Source: Scandinavium sp002470465
Lineage (GTDB): Bacteria; Pseudomonadota; Gammaproteobacteria; Enterobacterales; Enterobacteriaceae
Assembly (NCBI RefSeq): GCF_040750395.1
Contig: NZ_JBFLVD010000027.1
Span: forward strand, 16,245-80,244
Direction of reading: 5' to 3'
Length of the DNA stretch: 64,000 nucleotides
A model generated the notes under the pieces. The model did no database searches. It was not told where the DNA came from and saw nothing but the letters and a program-made list of their open reading frames with translations. Positions 32,582-41,061 of this stretch are shown here, one piece after another. Each line of letters opens with the position of its first letter. Position 1 is the first letter of the stretch. The position numbers and the translations under genes were made by a program.

Positions 32582-33508
32582 TTAAGCGAACGCATGGCTT
32601 AGAATAATCCCAACCACAAACAACAGGTTAGTCAGCAGAGCCGCTTTAACCGTGCGTTCCAGCATTGGGCGCATATCGACCGGGTCGCGATGGGTCAGGA
32701 CAAAACGCACCTGCCTGATAAGCAACGGCAAAGCGAGAATAAACAGCCAACCCCACGGGCTATGCAGCGCCAGCAGGTTAAATAACGCCAGGCAAAGCGG
32801 CGCGCCCAGCAGCAGAACGGTATGATAGCGGCGAGCGTTAACCGGCCCCAGACGCACGGCGAGGGTGTTTTTACCGTTCTCGCGATCGCTGTTGATATCA
32901 CGCAGATTATTAATATTCAGCACGGCCGTGGCGAGTAATCCGCAGGCCGTGGCAGGCAGGAACGTCAACAGTTCAAGCGTGTGCGCCTGAAGATACCAGC
33001 TGCCCATTACGCTGAGCCAGCCGAAGAAAATCAGCACGGAAACATCGCCAAGCCCAATGTAGCCATACGGGCGCGTGCCAACGGTATAGGTGATGGCGGC
33101 AATAATCGACACCCCGCCAAGCACCAGGAAGCCGATAAAATCTTGCATCGTCTGGTACGAAGCAACCAGCAGCGCAATGCCTGAGATGCAAATCAGCGCC
33201 ACGGTGATAATCAACGCCCGCTTCATCTGCTCTTGGGTGATAACGCCCTTTTGCATCCCGCGCAGCGGCCCAATGCGATCGGGCTTGTCGCTGCCTTTCA
33301 CCGCATCGCCATAGTCATTCGCCAGGTTCGACAGAATTTGCAGCAGCCCGGCGGTGACGAGCGCCAGCAGAGCAACCAGCGGATTGAAATGACCCTGCCA
33401 CCAGGCAAGCGCCGTTCCGACGACGATGGCGGCAAACGCCAGCGGTAATGTTTTCGGGCGCAGGCTTTCCAGCCATGCCTGGGTACGACTCAGTGATTGT
33501 TCAGTCAT
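32582..33508 (-). CDS. menA: 1,4-dihydroxy-2-naphthoate polyprenyltransferase
   Basis: This 308-residue UbiA-family membrane enzyme attaches the octaprenyl chain to DHNA in menaquinone synthesis. It has eight or nine transmembrane helices and the two Asp-rich prenyl-diphosphate motifs NLANDYGDAVKGSDKPDR (about 66-83) and NNLRDINSDRENGKNT (about 205-220). ATG 33508 is chosen to match E. coli MTEQ; the longer frame adds four residues. It lies downstream of hslVU, with a terminator hairpin in between. Confidence 0.96.
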   Translation of the reverse strand: MTEQSLSRTQAWLESLRPKTLPLAFAAIVVGTALAWWQGHFNPLVALLALVTAGLLQILSNLANDYGDAVKGSDKPDRIGPLRGMQKGVITQEQMKRALIITVALICISGIALLVASYQTMQDFIGFLVLGGVSIIAAITYTVGTRPYGYIGLGDVSVLIFFGWLSVMGSWYLQAHTLELLTFLPATACGLLATAVLNINNLRDINSDRENGKNTLAVRLGPVNARRYHTVLLLGAPLCLALFNLLALHSPWGWLFILALPLLIRQVRFVLTHRDPVDMRPMLERTVKAALLTNLLFVVGIILSHAFA

Positions 33509-33520
33509 TATTCCGGCCAA

Positions 33521-33545
33521 TAAAAATGGGGGCCAGAGCCCCCAT
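33521..33545 (-). terminator. Terminator downstream of hslU
   Basis: ATGGGGGC-CAGA-GCCCCCAT (33526-33545), read on the minus strand, is followed by TTTTTA. menA may still be reached by read-through. Confidence 0.85.
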
Positions 33546-33574
33546 CAACAGTGATGAAAATGCAGTTACCGGGA

Positions 33575-34909
33575 TTATAGGATAAAACGGCTCAGATCTT
33601 CATCTGCCACTAACGCATCCAGATGTTTGCTCACATATTCTGCATCAATGGTAAAGGATTCACCCTGACGTTCGCTGGCGTCGTAAGAGATGTCTTCCAT
33701 CAGGCGTTCCAGCACGGTGTGCAGGCGACGGGCACCGATGTTTTCGGTGGATTCGTTCACCTGCCAGGCTGCTTCAGCAATGCGTTTAATGCCGTCGTCG
33801 GTGAAGTCGATGTTCACGCCTTCGGTGCCCATCAGCGCTTTGTACTGCACGGTAACGGAGGCGTTCGGTTCGGTCAGAATACGCTCGAAATCGTGGGTGG
33901 TCAGCGCCTTCAGCTCAACGCGAATAGGCAAACGACCCTGCAGCTCAGGGATCAGGTCAGACGGGCTAGCCACCTGGAAAGCACCGGAGGCGATAAACAG
34001 AATGTGGTCGGTTTTCACCATCCCGTGCTTGGTGGATACGGTGCAGCCTTCCACCAGCGGCAGCAGGTCACGCTGAACGCCTTCGCGGGACACATCCGGG
34101 CCGGAGGAGTTACCGCCGCGCTTACAGATTTTGTCGATTTCATCGATGAACACGATCCCGTGCTGTTCAACGGCGTCGATTGCGGCCTGCTTCAGCTCTT
34201 CCGGGTTCACCAGCTTCGCCGCTTCTTCTTCAATTAGCAGCTTCATGGCGTCTTTGATTTTCACCTTACGCGGCTTTTGTTTCTGGCCGCCGAGGTTCTG
34301 GAACATCGACTGCAGCTGGCTGGTCATCTCTTCCATGCCCGGCGGCGTCATAATTTCGACGTTCATCGGCGCAGCAGCGAGATCGATTTCAATTTCTTTG
34401 TCATCAAGCTCACCTTCACGCAGTTTTTTGCGAAACGCCTGACGTGCGGCTGAAGGTTCCTGAGGTTGTTCCGACTGGCCCCAGTTGTTTTTGGCCGGCG
34501 GGATCAGCACATCGAGAATACGCTCTTCCGCCATCTCTTCCGCACGATAGCGGTTTTTGTCGATGGACTGCATGCGCACCATTTTGACGGCGGCATCGGT
34601 CAGATCGCGGATGATAGAGTCCACTTCTTTACCAACATAGCCCACTTCGGTGAACTTAGTCGCTTCGACTTTGATGAACGGTGCGTTAGCCAGCTTCGCC
34701 AGACGACGGGCGATTTCGGTTTTACCGACGCCGGTCGGACCGATCATCAGAATGTTCTTCGGGGTCACTTCATGACGCAGCTCTTCGTCAAGCTGCATAC
34801 GACGCCAGCGGTTACGCAGGGCGATAGCCACAGAACGCTTGGCGTCGTCCTGGCCGATAATGTGTTTGTCGAGTTCGCTGACAATCTCGCGTGGGGTCAT
34901 TTCAGACAT
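33575..34909 (-). CDS. hslU: HslU (ClpY) AAA+ ATPase of the HslVU protease
   Basis: This 444-residue unfoldase has Walker A GPTGVGKTEIA (about 58-68), Walker B IVFIDEIDKI (about 250-259), a helical I-domain between them, and the C-terminal tail SRFIL, which docks in HslV. The pore loop GYVG is present at about 90-93. It unfolds substrates such as SulA and RpoH for HslV. It is one residue longer than the E. coli protein (extra Gly/Asn in CKRGGNSSG). It follows hslV after 9 bp. Confidence 0.97.
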   Translation of the reverse strand: MSEMTPREIVSELDKHIIGQDDAKRSVAIALRNRWRRMQLDEELRHEVTPKNILMIGPTGVGKTEIARRLAKLANAPFIKVEATKFTEVGYVGKEVDSIIRDLTDAAVKMVRMQSIDKNRYRAEEMAEERILDVLIPPAKNNWGQSEQPQEPSAARQAFRKKLREGELDDKEIEIDLAAAPMNVEIMTPPGMEEMTSQLQSMFQNLGGQKQKPRKVKIKDAMKLLIEEEAAKLVNPEELKQAAIDAVEQHGIVFIDEIDKICKRGGNSSGPDVSREGVQRDLLPLVEGCTVSTKHGMVKTDHILFIASGAFQVASPSDLIPELQGRLPIRVELKALTTHDFERILTEPNASVTVQYKALMGTEGVNIDFTDDGIKRIAEAAWQVNESTENIGARRLHTVLERLMEDISYDASERQGESFTIDAEYVSKHLDALVADEDLSRFIL

Positions 34910-34918
34910 TTGAGATCC

Positions 34919-35449
34919 TTACGCTTTAGAAGGTAATTCTTCGATAGTGTGGAAATGGTTGGTGTAGATGCAAATATCGCCTGCAATACCTAACGCTTTT
35001 TCCGCAATGTCACGAGCGCTGAGCTCGGTGTTTTCCAGCAGCGCACGGGCTGCGGCCTGGGCATACGGGCCGCCGGAGCCAATGGCAATCAAATCGTTTT
35101 CTGGCTGAACGACGTCGCCGTTCCCGGTAATGATGAGAGATGCGGTTTCGTCGGCAACGGCAAGCAGCGCTTCAAGCTTGCGCAGCATGCGGTCGGTACG
35201 CCAGTCTTTGGCGAGCTCAACCGCCGCTTTCACCAGATGTCCCTGATGCATTTCCAGCTTGCGTTCGAACAGTTCAAACAGCGTGAAGGCATCCGCAGTG
35301 CCGCCCGCAAAACCGGCGATCACTTTGTCGTTGTACAAACGACGGACTTTTTTCACGTTGCCTTTCATGACGGTGTTGCCAAGCGTGGCCTGACCATCAC
35401 CGGCGATAACGACATGACCGTTACGACGAACACTGACTATTGTTGTCAC
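34919..35449 (-). CDS. hslV: HslV (ClpQ) peptidase subunit
   Basis: This 176-residue proteasome-beta-like threonine peptidase has its initiator residue removed so that Thr (TTIVSVRRNG) becomes the nucleophile. Lys33 lies in the KGNVKKVRRL region, and the GFAGGTADAFTL loop is present. Two hexamers form the chamber capped by HslU. The GTG at 35449 is the start that places Thr second, as required; the upstream frame is untranslated leader. It is transcribed from a heat-shock promoter overlapping the end of ftsN. Confidence 0.97.
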   Translation of the reverse strand: MTTIVSVRRNGHVVIAGDGQATLGNTVMKGNVKKVRRLYNDKVIAGFAGGTADAFTLFELFERKLEMHQGHLVKAAVELAKDWRTDRMLRKLEALLAVADETASLIITGNGDVVQPENDLIAIGSGGPYAQAAARALLENTELSARDIAEKALGIAGDICIYTNHFHTIEELPSKA

Positions 35450-35482
35450 GAGAGGCCCCCCTGGGTGTGAAGCAGAATACAG

Positions 35483-35543
35483 GCCCCGCACGGTGTACGG
35501 GGCAGAATGCATTTATAGATGGGGGGGATTTTGGGGGTTTCAA
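35483..35543 (-). promoter_or_regulatory. Sigma-32 promoter and 5' UTR hairpin of hslVU
   Basis: On the minus strand TTGAAA (35538-35543) and CCCCATCT (35517-35524) are 13 bp apart, matching the heat-shock promoter consensus CTTGAAA/CCCCATNT. Downstream the leader folds GCCCCG with CGGGGC (35483-35488 and 35498-35503), similar to the stabilising hairpin known in E. coli hslVU mRNA. The TGA inside TTGAAA is the ftsN stop codon. Confidence 0.85.
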
Positions 35544-36544
35544 CCCCCGGCGGCGAGACGAATGCAGTTTGCGTGTCCGGCGACCTTCAGGCGAGAGATG
35601 GTGCCGTCGGCACTTTCCTTACCTTTCAGTGGGCCAATGACTACGCGGTTCCAGCCGTTGTTGGTGGTGATGCGGGAGTCGAATCCTTCAAATGCCAGCT
35701 GGGCGCGAACGGTTTCGGCCTGATCGGCCCCTTTGAACGAGCCACACTGAATCATCCAGCGGCGCTCATCTTTTTTCTCTGCCGTTTGCTTCGCAGGCTC
35801 TGGTTCACGCGTCACCGGGGCGGCCTGCTGGGTTTTAGGCTGGCTTGCCGTGGTGTGCGTTGGCGTTTGCAGCAAATCCTGATACGGCTGCTGCGTGGTT
35901 TGCTTCGGCTGCGCCTGGCGTGGCTGCTGTGCAGGCTGGCTCTGAACCGTGCGTGGAGCCTGATACGGCTGCTCCGTCACGCGAGACTGGGTGCGCGGCG
36001 CCTGCACTGGCTGAGTCTGCGTCCATTGTTGCTGCTGAACCTGCTGTTGCGCCTGCTGCTGAAGACGCTGGCGCTGCAGCGTTTGCTGACGCTGGGCTGG
36101 CGTCTGCTCGTTCCACGGCACTTCTGTCAGCTGAGTGGGCTGCTGGCGCATGTCCGCCTGCATTTGTGCCAGCAGCTGACGCTGCTCGTCGGTCAGCTGA
36201 TCGGCATTTTTCACCTCGCCGCCCGCAGAGGGTTCGGTTGGCGCGCGCACGCCCGGCTGGCGGCTTTCCAGCTCTTTGATGTAGCGCCAGCGCTCTTCCG
36301 GCTTCGGCGGCAGGCCATTGCCCGTCGCCTGGCGGCCCTGAAGGGCTTCCGCCTCTTCTTTTTTATGATGGGTGATGAAGTACAGGCCACCGATAAAGGC
36401 AACCAGCACAGCCGCAGCAATAGCGACCATGGCTGGTGAGACAGCAGGAAGGCTACTTTGCTTTTTCCGTGAATTCCTTGAAGGATTCTTTTTGCGCCGC
36501 GAAGCTGCAGGTTTGCTGCGGCTGACATAATCTCGTTGTGCCAC
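35540..36544 (-). CDS. ftsN: Essential cell-division protein FtsN
   Basis: This 334-residue bitopic membrane protein has a short basic cytoplasmic tail (MAQRDYVSRS, binds FtsA) and a TM helix at about 36-57. The periplasmic essential helices around PPKPEERWRYIKELESRQPG (about 80-100) are followed by a long Gln-rich linker (about 130-250). A C-terminal SPOR domain (about 258-334, RRWMIQCGSFKGADQAE) binds denuded septal peptidoglycan. It triggers septal synthesis by FtsWI. It is about 15 residues longer than E. coli FtsN, the extra length lying in the Gln-rich linker. Confidence 0.96.
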   Translation of the reverse strand: MAQRDYVSRSKPAASRRKKNPSRNSRKKQSSLPAVSPAMVAIAAAVLVAFIGGLYFITHHKKEEAEALQGRQATGNGLPPKPEERWRYIKELESRQPGVRAPTEPSAGGEVKNADQLTDEQRQLLAQMQADMRQQPTQLTEVPWNEQTPAQRQQTLQRQRLQQQAQQQVQQQQWTQTQPVQAPRTQSRVTEQPYQAPRTVQSQPAQQPRQAQPKQTTQQPYQDLLQTPTHTTASQPKTQQAAPVTREPEPAKQTAEKKDERRWMIQCGSFKGADQAETVRAQLAFEGFDSRITTNNGWNRVVIGPLKGKESADGTISRLKVAGHANCIRLAAGG

Positions 36545-36637
36545 TGTCGTTTCGCTGTATTTATTCGTTCGTCAGCCCGCCATGTTACTTAAGCGACGGA
36601 GCTTTGACCAGAACCGCAACTCCGAAAGCCGTTTAGT

Positions 36638-37666
36638 TTAAGGCTTATTTTTTGTGGTACTACCCCGGACAATGAGTTCGCAGTCCAGCAAGCGGGAACC
36701 GCTACTGACATTTTGCCCGCTAAGCTGATCGAGCAGTAACAGCATGGCCTCGCGCCCAATCGCGAAACGTGGCTGAGAAACTGTGGTGAGCGGCGGATCG
36801 CAGAACTCAGCCAGCGAGATATTATCGAAGCCGATAATCGACAGATCGTCCGGTACTTTCAGCCCGCGGCGTTTTGCCAGCGAAAGCGCGCCCAGGGCCA
36901 TGATATCGCTATGACAGAAAACGGCCGTTGGCGGCTGCGGCAGCGCCAGTAGCTGCTCAAGCGCGTTCGCACCGGCTTCATAGGTGAAATTCCCCCGGGC
37001 GATATAGTGCGGGTCAACGGTTATTCCACTGCGACGCAGAGCCTGAACGTAACCCTGCAGGCGGTAGTGGCACAGCGGCATCTCTTCCGGTCCGGCGATA
37101 CAGCCGATGCGCTGGTGTCCGAGCTCATGCAGGAAATTGACGGCGTTAAAGGCGGCCGTCAGGTTATCAATATGCACCGTTGGCAGTTCCAGCTCTGGCG
37201 CAAATTCGTTAGCCATCACCATTGGCGGCAGATTACGCTGCTCCTCAATGCTGGCGTCAAACGGCAGTCGCGAGCCCAGCAGCAGCATGCCGTCAATTTG
37301 CTTGGTGATGATGAGGTCGATGAAGGTTTTTTCCTGCTGATTCTGATGGGCGCAGTCGCCAATCAGCACCAGATATCCCTGCGCGGCGGCCGTGACTTCA
37401 ATGCCGCGGATGATTTCGCTAAAGAAGGGATCGCAGATGTCCGGCACAATCACCAGAATGGTGCGCGACTCGTTTCGTTTTGAGCTACGCCCGAGCGCCT
37501 GGGGAAAATAGCCCACTTCCAGTGCGGCCTTTTCCACTTTGTTGCGCGTGGACTGCGAAACTTTATCGGGATTCATCAACGCCCGGGAAACCGTTGCCGT
37601 TGAGACATTTGCTTTTTCTGCAACATCCTTCATGGTTGCTGCAGCAACCTCTTTATTGGACTTCAC
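36638..37666 (-). CDS. cytR: LacI-family repressor CytR (nucleoside uptake and catabolism)
   Basis: This 342-residue repressor has an N-terminal helix-turn-helix (MKDVAEKANVSTATVSRAL, about 12-30), a hinge, and a periplasmic-binding-protein-like domain that binds cytidine. It acts with CRP to repress deo, udp, nupG and cdd. The start is GTG at 37666, 7 nt after AGGAG. The protein is close to E. coli over its whole length. Confidence 0.95.
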   Translation of the reverse strand: MKSNKEVAAATMKDVAEKANVSTATVSRALMNPDKVSQSTRNKVEKAALEVGYFPQALGRSSKRNESRTILVIVPDICDPFFSEIIRGIEVTAAAQGYLVLIGDCAHQNQQEKTFIDLIITKQIDGMLLLGSRLPFDASIEEQRNLPPMVMANEFAPELELPTVHIDNLTAAFNAVNFLHELGHQRIGCIAGPEEMPLCHYRLQGYVQALRRSGITVDPHYIARGNFTYEAGANALEQLLALPQPPTAVFCHSDIMALGALSLAKRRGLKVPDDLSIIGFDNISLAEFCDPPLTTVSQPRFAIGREAMLLLLDQLSGQNVSSGSRLLDCELIVRGSTTKNKP

Positions 37667-37816
37667 CTGGGTTCTCCTCGCGGCCGGGGGCAGAGACGTC
37701 CGCTGTCTCTGACAACTCTCTCTTTTGTATCAGAGAGTCACGCCAGGGAGTTACACAAATTTCATTAAAATTGTGACGGATGCGAAATTTTTCGATCTGC
37801 TTCTCAGCGCAAGGGG

Positions 37817-40012
37817 TTAGCCCTCGATGGGGTCCACGTCGAGCACCCATTTTACTTTCCGGGAGGCAGGAAGGGTGTTAATCAGCGCCATCGCGCCGCT
37901 GACGATATGCTGCAAACGCAGGCGTGACGGGTGTTGCAGCACAATCTGCCAGCGCCATCGGCCGCCGCGTTTGGGCGCCAGAGCGGGCACCGGGCCGAGC
38001 AGCCAGAGTTTGTCATCTGCCAGCGGGCTTGCCTGAAGCAGGTTTCGCAATTGCTGAAGAAACAGCGGTGCCTGCTGGTTATCGTGATCTTCAGCACGAA
38101 TCAGCACGTGGCTGGTCCACGGTGGCAGCTGAAGCGACTGGCGTTCCGCTAAAGCCTGCTGGGCGAAAGCGTCATATCCCTGATGGAGCAAGGTTTGCAG
38201 CAGCGGGTGCTCAGGATGATGCGTCTGCAAAATCACTTCGCCCTGTTTGCCTGCGCGTCCGGCACGGCCTGACACCTGGGTATAAAGCTGTGCGAAGCGT
38301 TCAGCGGAGCGGAAATCTGCAGAAAACAGCGCACCGTCTACATCGAGCAATGCAACCAGCGTCACGTCCGGGAAGTGATGGCCCTTCGCCAGCATCTGCG
38401 TGCCAATCAGGATACGCGCACCGCCGCGATGCACTTCGGCGAGGTACTGTTCCAGCGCGCCTTTTCTGCTGGTAGTGTCGCGATCGATACGGGAAATCGG
38501 CACGTTCGCAAAAAGCGGTGCCAGCGCTTCTTCGAGCTGTTCTGTGCCTAAGCCAACCGGCACGAGATGCGTGGAGCCGCACGACGGACACTGGCGCGGG
38601 ATCGGGCGCTGGCTGTCACAGTGGTGGCAGCGCAGATGGCGATGGCCCTGATGCAGGGTGTAATAGCTGTCGCAGCGCGGGCATTCGGCAATCCAGCCGC
38701 ATTCGTGACACAGCAGTGCCGGAGCGTAGCCGCGTCGGTTGAGGAATAAAATAACCTGGTTATCCGCCTGCAAATGCTGGCGCATGCGGCTGATAAGCGC
38801 CGGGGAAAGTCCGGCCTGCAGCTGCTGGCTTTTCAAATCCAGCACGTGCTGATTCGCCGGTCGGGCATTACCTGCGCGTTTGGTCAGCTTCAGCTGATGG
38901 TATTTCCCCTGGCGAACGTTATGCAGCGTTTCCAGCGCCGGCGTGGCGGAACCCAGAATAATCGGAATTTGCTCACTGTGTGCCCGCCAGACGGCTAAAT
39001 CACGGGCGTGATAGCGCCAGCCTTCCTGCTGTTTGTAGGAGCTGTCGTGCTCTTCGTCGATGACGATCACGCCAAGGTTTTTAAACGGGGTAAATAAGGA
39101 AGAGCGCGTGCCGATCACGATGGCCGCTTCGCCATTTTTGGCTTTCAGCCAGGCGGACAGCCGCTCGCTGTCGTTCAGGGCGGAGTGCAGCACCTCAACC
39201 GGGGCGTTAAAGCGTTCGCGAAAGCGGGCGATAGTTTGCGGCGTCAGGCCGATTTCCGGCACCATCACCAGCGCCTGCTTGCCCTGGGCCAGTACGTTTT
39301 CCAGCACGCTCAGATAGACTTCCGTTTTACCGGAACCCGTCACGCCCGCCAGCAGCCAGGCGGAGAATTTATCCGAGGCGCTGTGAATCGCACCCACGGC
39401 GGTGGCCTGTTCTGTGTTCAGACGCAGACGCTCGCCGGTCACCGCGTAGCCGTGGCGCCAGTCCGTCAACGCTGGCGCTTCACTTGCCAGATCGCAGTAG
39501 CCTTTTTTACGCAGGCCCTGAAGCGCGGCGTCATTAAATTCCAGGTCAGCGACCTGGTGGCGCCAGATTTTCCCCTGACGCAGCGCCGCTAAAGCCTGTT
39601 GCTGCTTTGCCGATCGTTTAAGGGTGCTAATATCGACGGCCTGGCCCTGTTCTGTCGCGTACCAGTACCAGAGCGGGGCCGAGCTGGCCGGTTTTCCCTG
39701 ACGTAGCAGAATGGGCAGAGCGTGGAACAGTACGTCGCCAATGGGATGATGATAATAGTCTGCGGCCCATTGCAGCATGCGCCAGACGGCAGAGGAGTAC
39801 ACCGGTTCATCGTCCAGCACTTCCACGACGCTTTTCAGCTCGTTGAGCGGTAATTCGCTATCGTTGCTCACCGACACGACAATCCCCACGCGCTCCTGCT
39901 TGCCAAAGGGCACGCGCACGCGACATCCGGCCTGAGCGCTTACGCCGTCAGGCAGCAGGTAGTCAAAGGTGCGGGGAAGCGGAACGGGCAGGGCAACGTG
40001 TGCGACGGGCAT
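37817..40012 (-). CDS. priA: Primosomal replication helicase PriA
   Basis: This 731-residue superfamily 2 helicase restarts stalled forks by loading the primosome. It has an N-terminal 3'-DNA-binding domain (1-100), Walker A GVTGSGKTEVYL (about 224-235), the DEEH box (about 319-322), eight zinc cysteines in CHECGWIAECPRCDS through CPSCGS (about 436-480), and helicase C motifs to GRAGRAGKQGEV. ATG 40012 is chosen by homology (MPVAHVALPVPLPRTF), dropping 14 upstream codons. Confidence 0.97.
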   Translation of the reverse strand: MPVAHVALPVPLPRTFDYLLPDGVSAQAGCRVRVPFGKQERVGIVVSVSNDSELPLNELKSVVEVLDDEPVYSSAVWRMLQWAADYYHHPIGDVLFHALPILLRQGKPASSAPLWYWYATEQGQAVDISTLKRSAKQQQALAALRQGKIWRHQVADLEFNDAALQGLRKKGYCDLASEAPALTDWRHGYAVTGERLRLNTEQATAVGAIHSASDKFSAWLLAGVTGSGKTEVYLSVLENVLAQGKQALVMVPEIGLTPQTIARFRERFNAPVEVLHSALNDSERLSAWLKAKNGEAAIVIGTRSSLFTPFKNLGVIVIDEEHDSSYKQQEGWRYHARDLAVWRAHSEQIPIILGSATPALETLHNVRQGKYHQLKLTKRAGNARPANQHVLDLKSQQLQAGLSPALISRMRQHLQADNQVILFLNRRGYAPALLCHECGWIAECPRCDSYYTLHQGHRHLRCHHCDSQRPIPRQCPSCGSTHLVPVGLGTEQLEEALAPLFANVPISRIDRDTTSRKGALEQYLAEVHRGGARILIGTQMLAKGHHFPDVTLVALLDVDGALFSADFRSAERFAQLYTQVSGRAGRAGKQGEVILQTHHPEHPLLQTLLHQGYDAFAQQALAERQSLQLPPWTSHVLIRAEDHDNQQAPLFLQQLRNLLQASPLADDKLWLLGPVPALAPKRGGRWRWQIVLQHPSRLRLQHIVSGAMALINTLPASRKVKWVLDVDPIEG

Positions 40013-40079
40013 CGACTCTTCCTGGCTTGAAAAAGGGGGAGTTAGTATACACATTGTTATTCAGGGAGCGCGGATCAGA

Positions 40080-40108
40080 TTGCAACCCCTGGTTAAATTC
40101 TGTATGAT
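40080..40108 (+). promoter_or_regulatory. rpmE promoter
   Basis: TTGCAA (40080-40085) and TATGAT (40103-40108) have a 17-bp spacer, in the divergent priA-rpmE region. A second -10-like TATACT is at 40149-40154. Confidence 0.6.
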
Positions 40109-40219
40109 TCGCCGCCTTTGATGCGCATTAATGCGGTATCAAACGAACTATACTATTAACTTCGCGTGGTGTCTGGCGTTAGGGCTGGAAGAGCGACGCG
40201 GCCTTCACTGAGGTTTCCC

Positions 40220-40432
40220 ATGAAAAAAGGTATTCACCCAAATTACGCAGAAGTTACTGCAACTTGTTCTTGCGGTAACATCATGAAGATCAACTCTACC
40301 GTTGGTCACGATCTGAACCTGGACGTGTGCGGCAAATGCCACCCGTTCTACACTGGCAAGCAGCGTGACGTTGCTACCGGTGGCCGTGTTGACCGCTTCA
40401 ACAAGCGTTTCAGCATCCCGGGCGCAAAATAA
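40220..40432 (+). CDS. rpmE: 50S ribosomal protein L31 (zinc type)
   Basis: This 70-residue bridge protein of the large subunit has four zinc cysteines: ATCSCGN (two, about 16 and 18) and DVCGKCHPF (about 37 and 40). It is thus the zinc-binding paralogue, which is replaced by YkgM when zinc is short. The start MKKGIHPNYAEV at 40220 is set by homology; the frame is open further upstream but unconserved. It is monocistronic, with a terminator shared with metJ. Confidence 0.97.
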   Translation: MKKGIHPNYAEVTATCSCGNIMKINSTVGHDLNLDVCGKCHPFYTGKQRDVATGGRVDRFNKRFSIPGAK

Positions 40433-40445
40433 GCGAACCGAAAAA

Positions 40446-40469
40446 AAGGCGCCGAAAGGCGCCTTTTTT
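40446..40469. terminator. Terminator between convergent rpmE and metJ
   Basis: AAGGCGCC-GAAA-GGCGCCTT (GNRA tetraloop) has an A-run on the left and six T on the right, so it is usable from both sides. Confidence 0.92.
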
Positions 40470-40481
40470 GTTTCTGCAAGC

Positions 40482-40799
40482 TCAGTATTCCCACGTCTCC
40501 GGGTCGATACCCAGTTCACGCATAATAATCTTCGCCGCTTCCGGGATCTCATCACTGCGCTCTTTACGCAGATCTTCATCGTTCGGCAGCGGTTGGCCGG
40601 TAAACGCATGCAGGAACGCTTCACACAGCAGCTCGCTGTTGGTGGCGTGGCGCAGGTTGTTCACCTGGCGGCGGGTGCGTTCATCAGTGAGGATCTTCAG
40701 GACCTTCAGTGGAATGGACACCGTAATTTTTTTGACCTGCTCACTCTTCTTACCGTGCTCAGCGTAGGGGCTGATATATTCGCCGCTCCATTCAGCCAT
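40482..40799 (-). CDS. metJ: Methionine regulon repressor MetJ
   Basis: This 105-residue ribbon-helix-helix repressor has the DNA-contacting beta strand VKKITVSIPLKVLKIL (about 21-36) and the SAM-binding RRQVNNLRHATNSELLCEAFLHAFTGQPLP. With S-adenosylmethionine as corepressor it binds tandem 8-bp met boxes. It is divergent from metB, and four met-box-like octamers lie between them, so both it and metBL are expected to be controlled. Confidence 0.98.
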   Translation of the reverse strand: MAEWSGEYISPYAEHGKKSEQVKKITVSIPLKVLKILTDERTRRQVNNLRHATNSELLCEAFLHAFTGQPLPNDEDLRKERSDEIPEAAKIIMRELGIDPETWEY

Positions 40800-40968
40800 G
40801 AGACTCTAATCCTCTAATCATGAATAAAAGGTTCAGGCGCGCGCCCGAACCAGAATGTCGCACAGTTTACCTGAGAGGTGTGACCATGACACCAGCAAAG
40901 CCACCGTGGATGTGCGCTAATGCAGGTAATTTTAACGGCTATTTCCCGATTGCTCAATCTATACGCAA

Positions 40969-41000
40969 AGAAGTTTAGATGTCCAGATGTATTGACGTCT
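40969..41000. promoter_or_regulatory. Four tandem met boxes upstream of metB
   Basis: Successive octamers AGAAGTTT, AGATGTCC, AGATGTAT and TGACGTCT compare with the MetJ consensus AGACGTCT in one register. They lie 61 bp before the metB start. Confidence 0.85.
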
Positions 41001-41061
41001 ATTGTGGCAGTGGTTACTCTGAGGCCTGACTTTTCATCGCTAAAGCTAGGAACGATTCACC

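Noticed and set aside
35845..36279. 144-residue Ala-rich ORF opposite ftsN
   Set aside because: It is an antisense shadow of the Gln-rich linker; the composition is explained by CTG/GCA complementarity and no SD is present.
35519..36439. 306-residue Leu/Arg-rich plus-strand ORF opposite ftsN
   Set aside because: It is antisense to a repetitive Gln/Arg coding region; the Leu/Arg-rich composition mirrors it and there is no homology.
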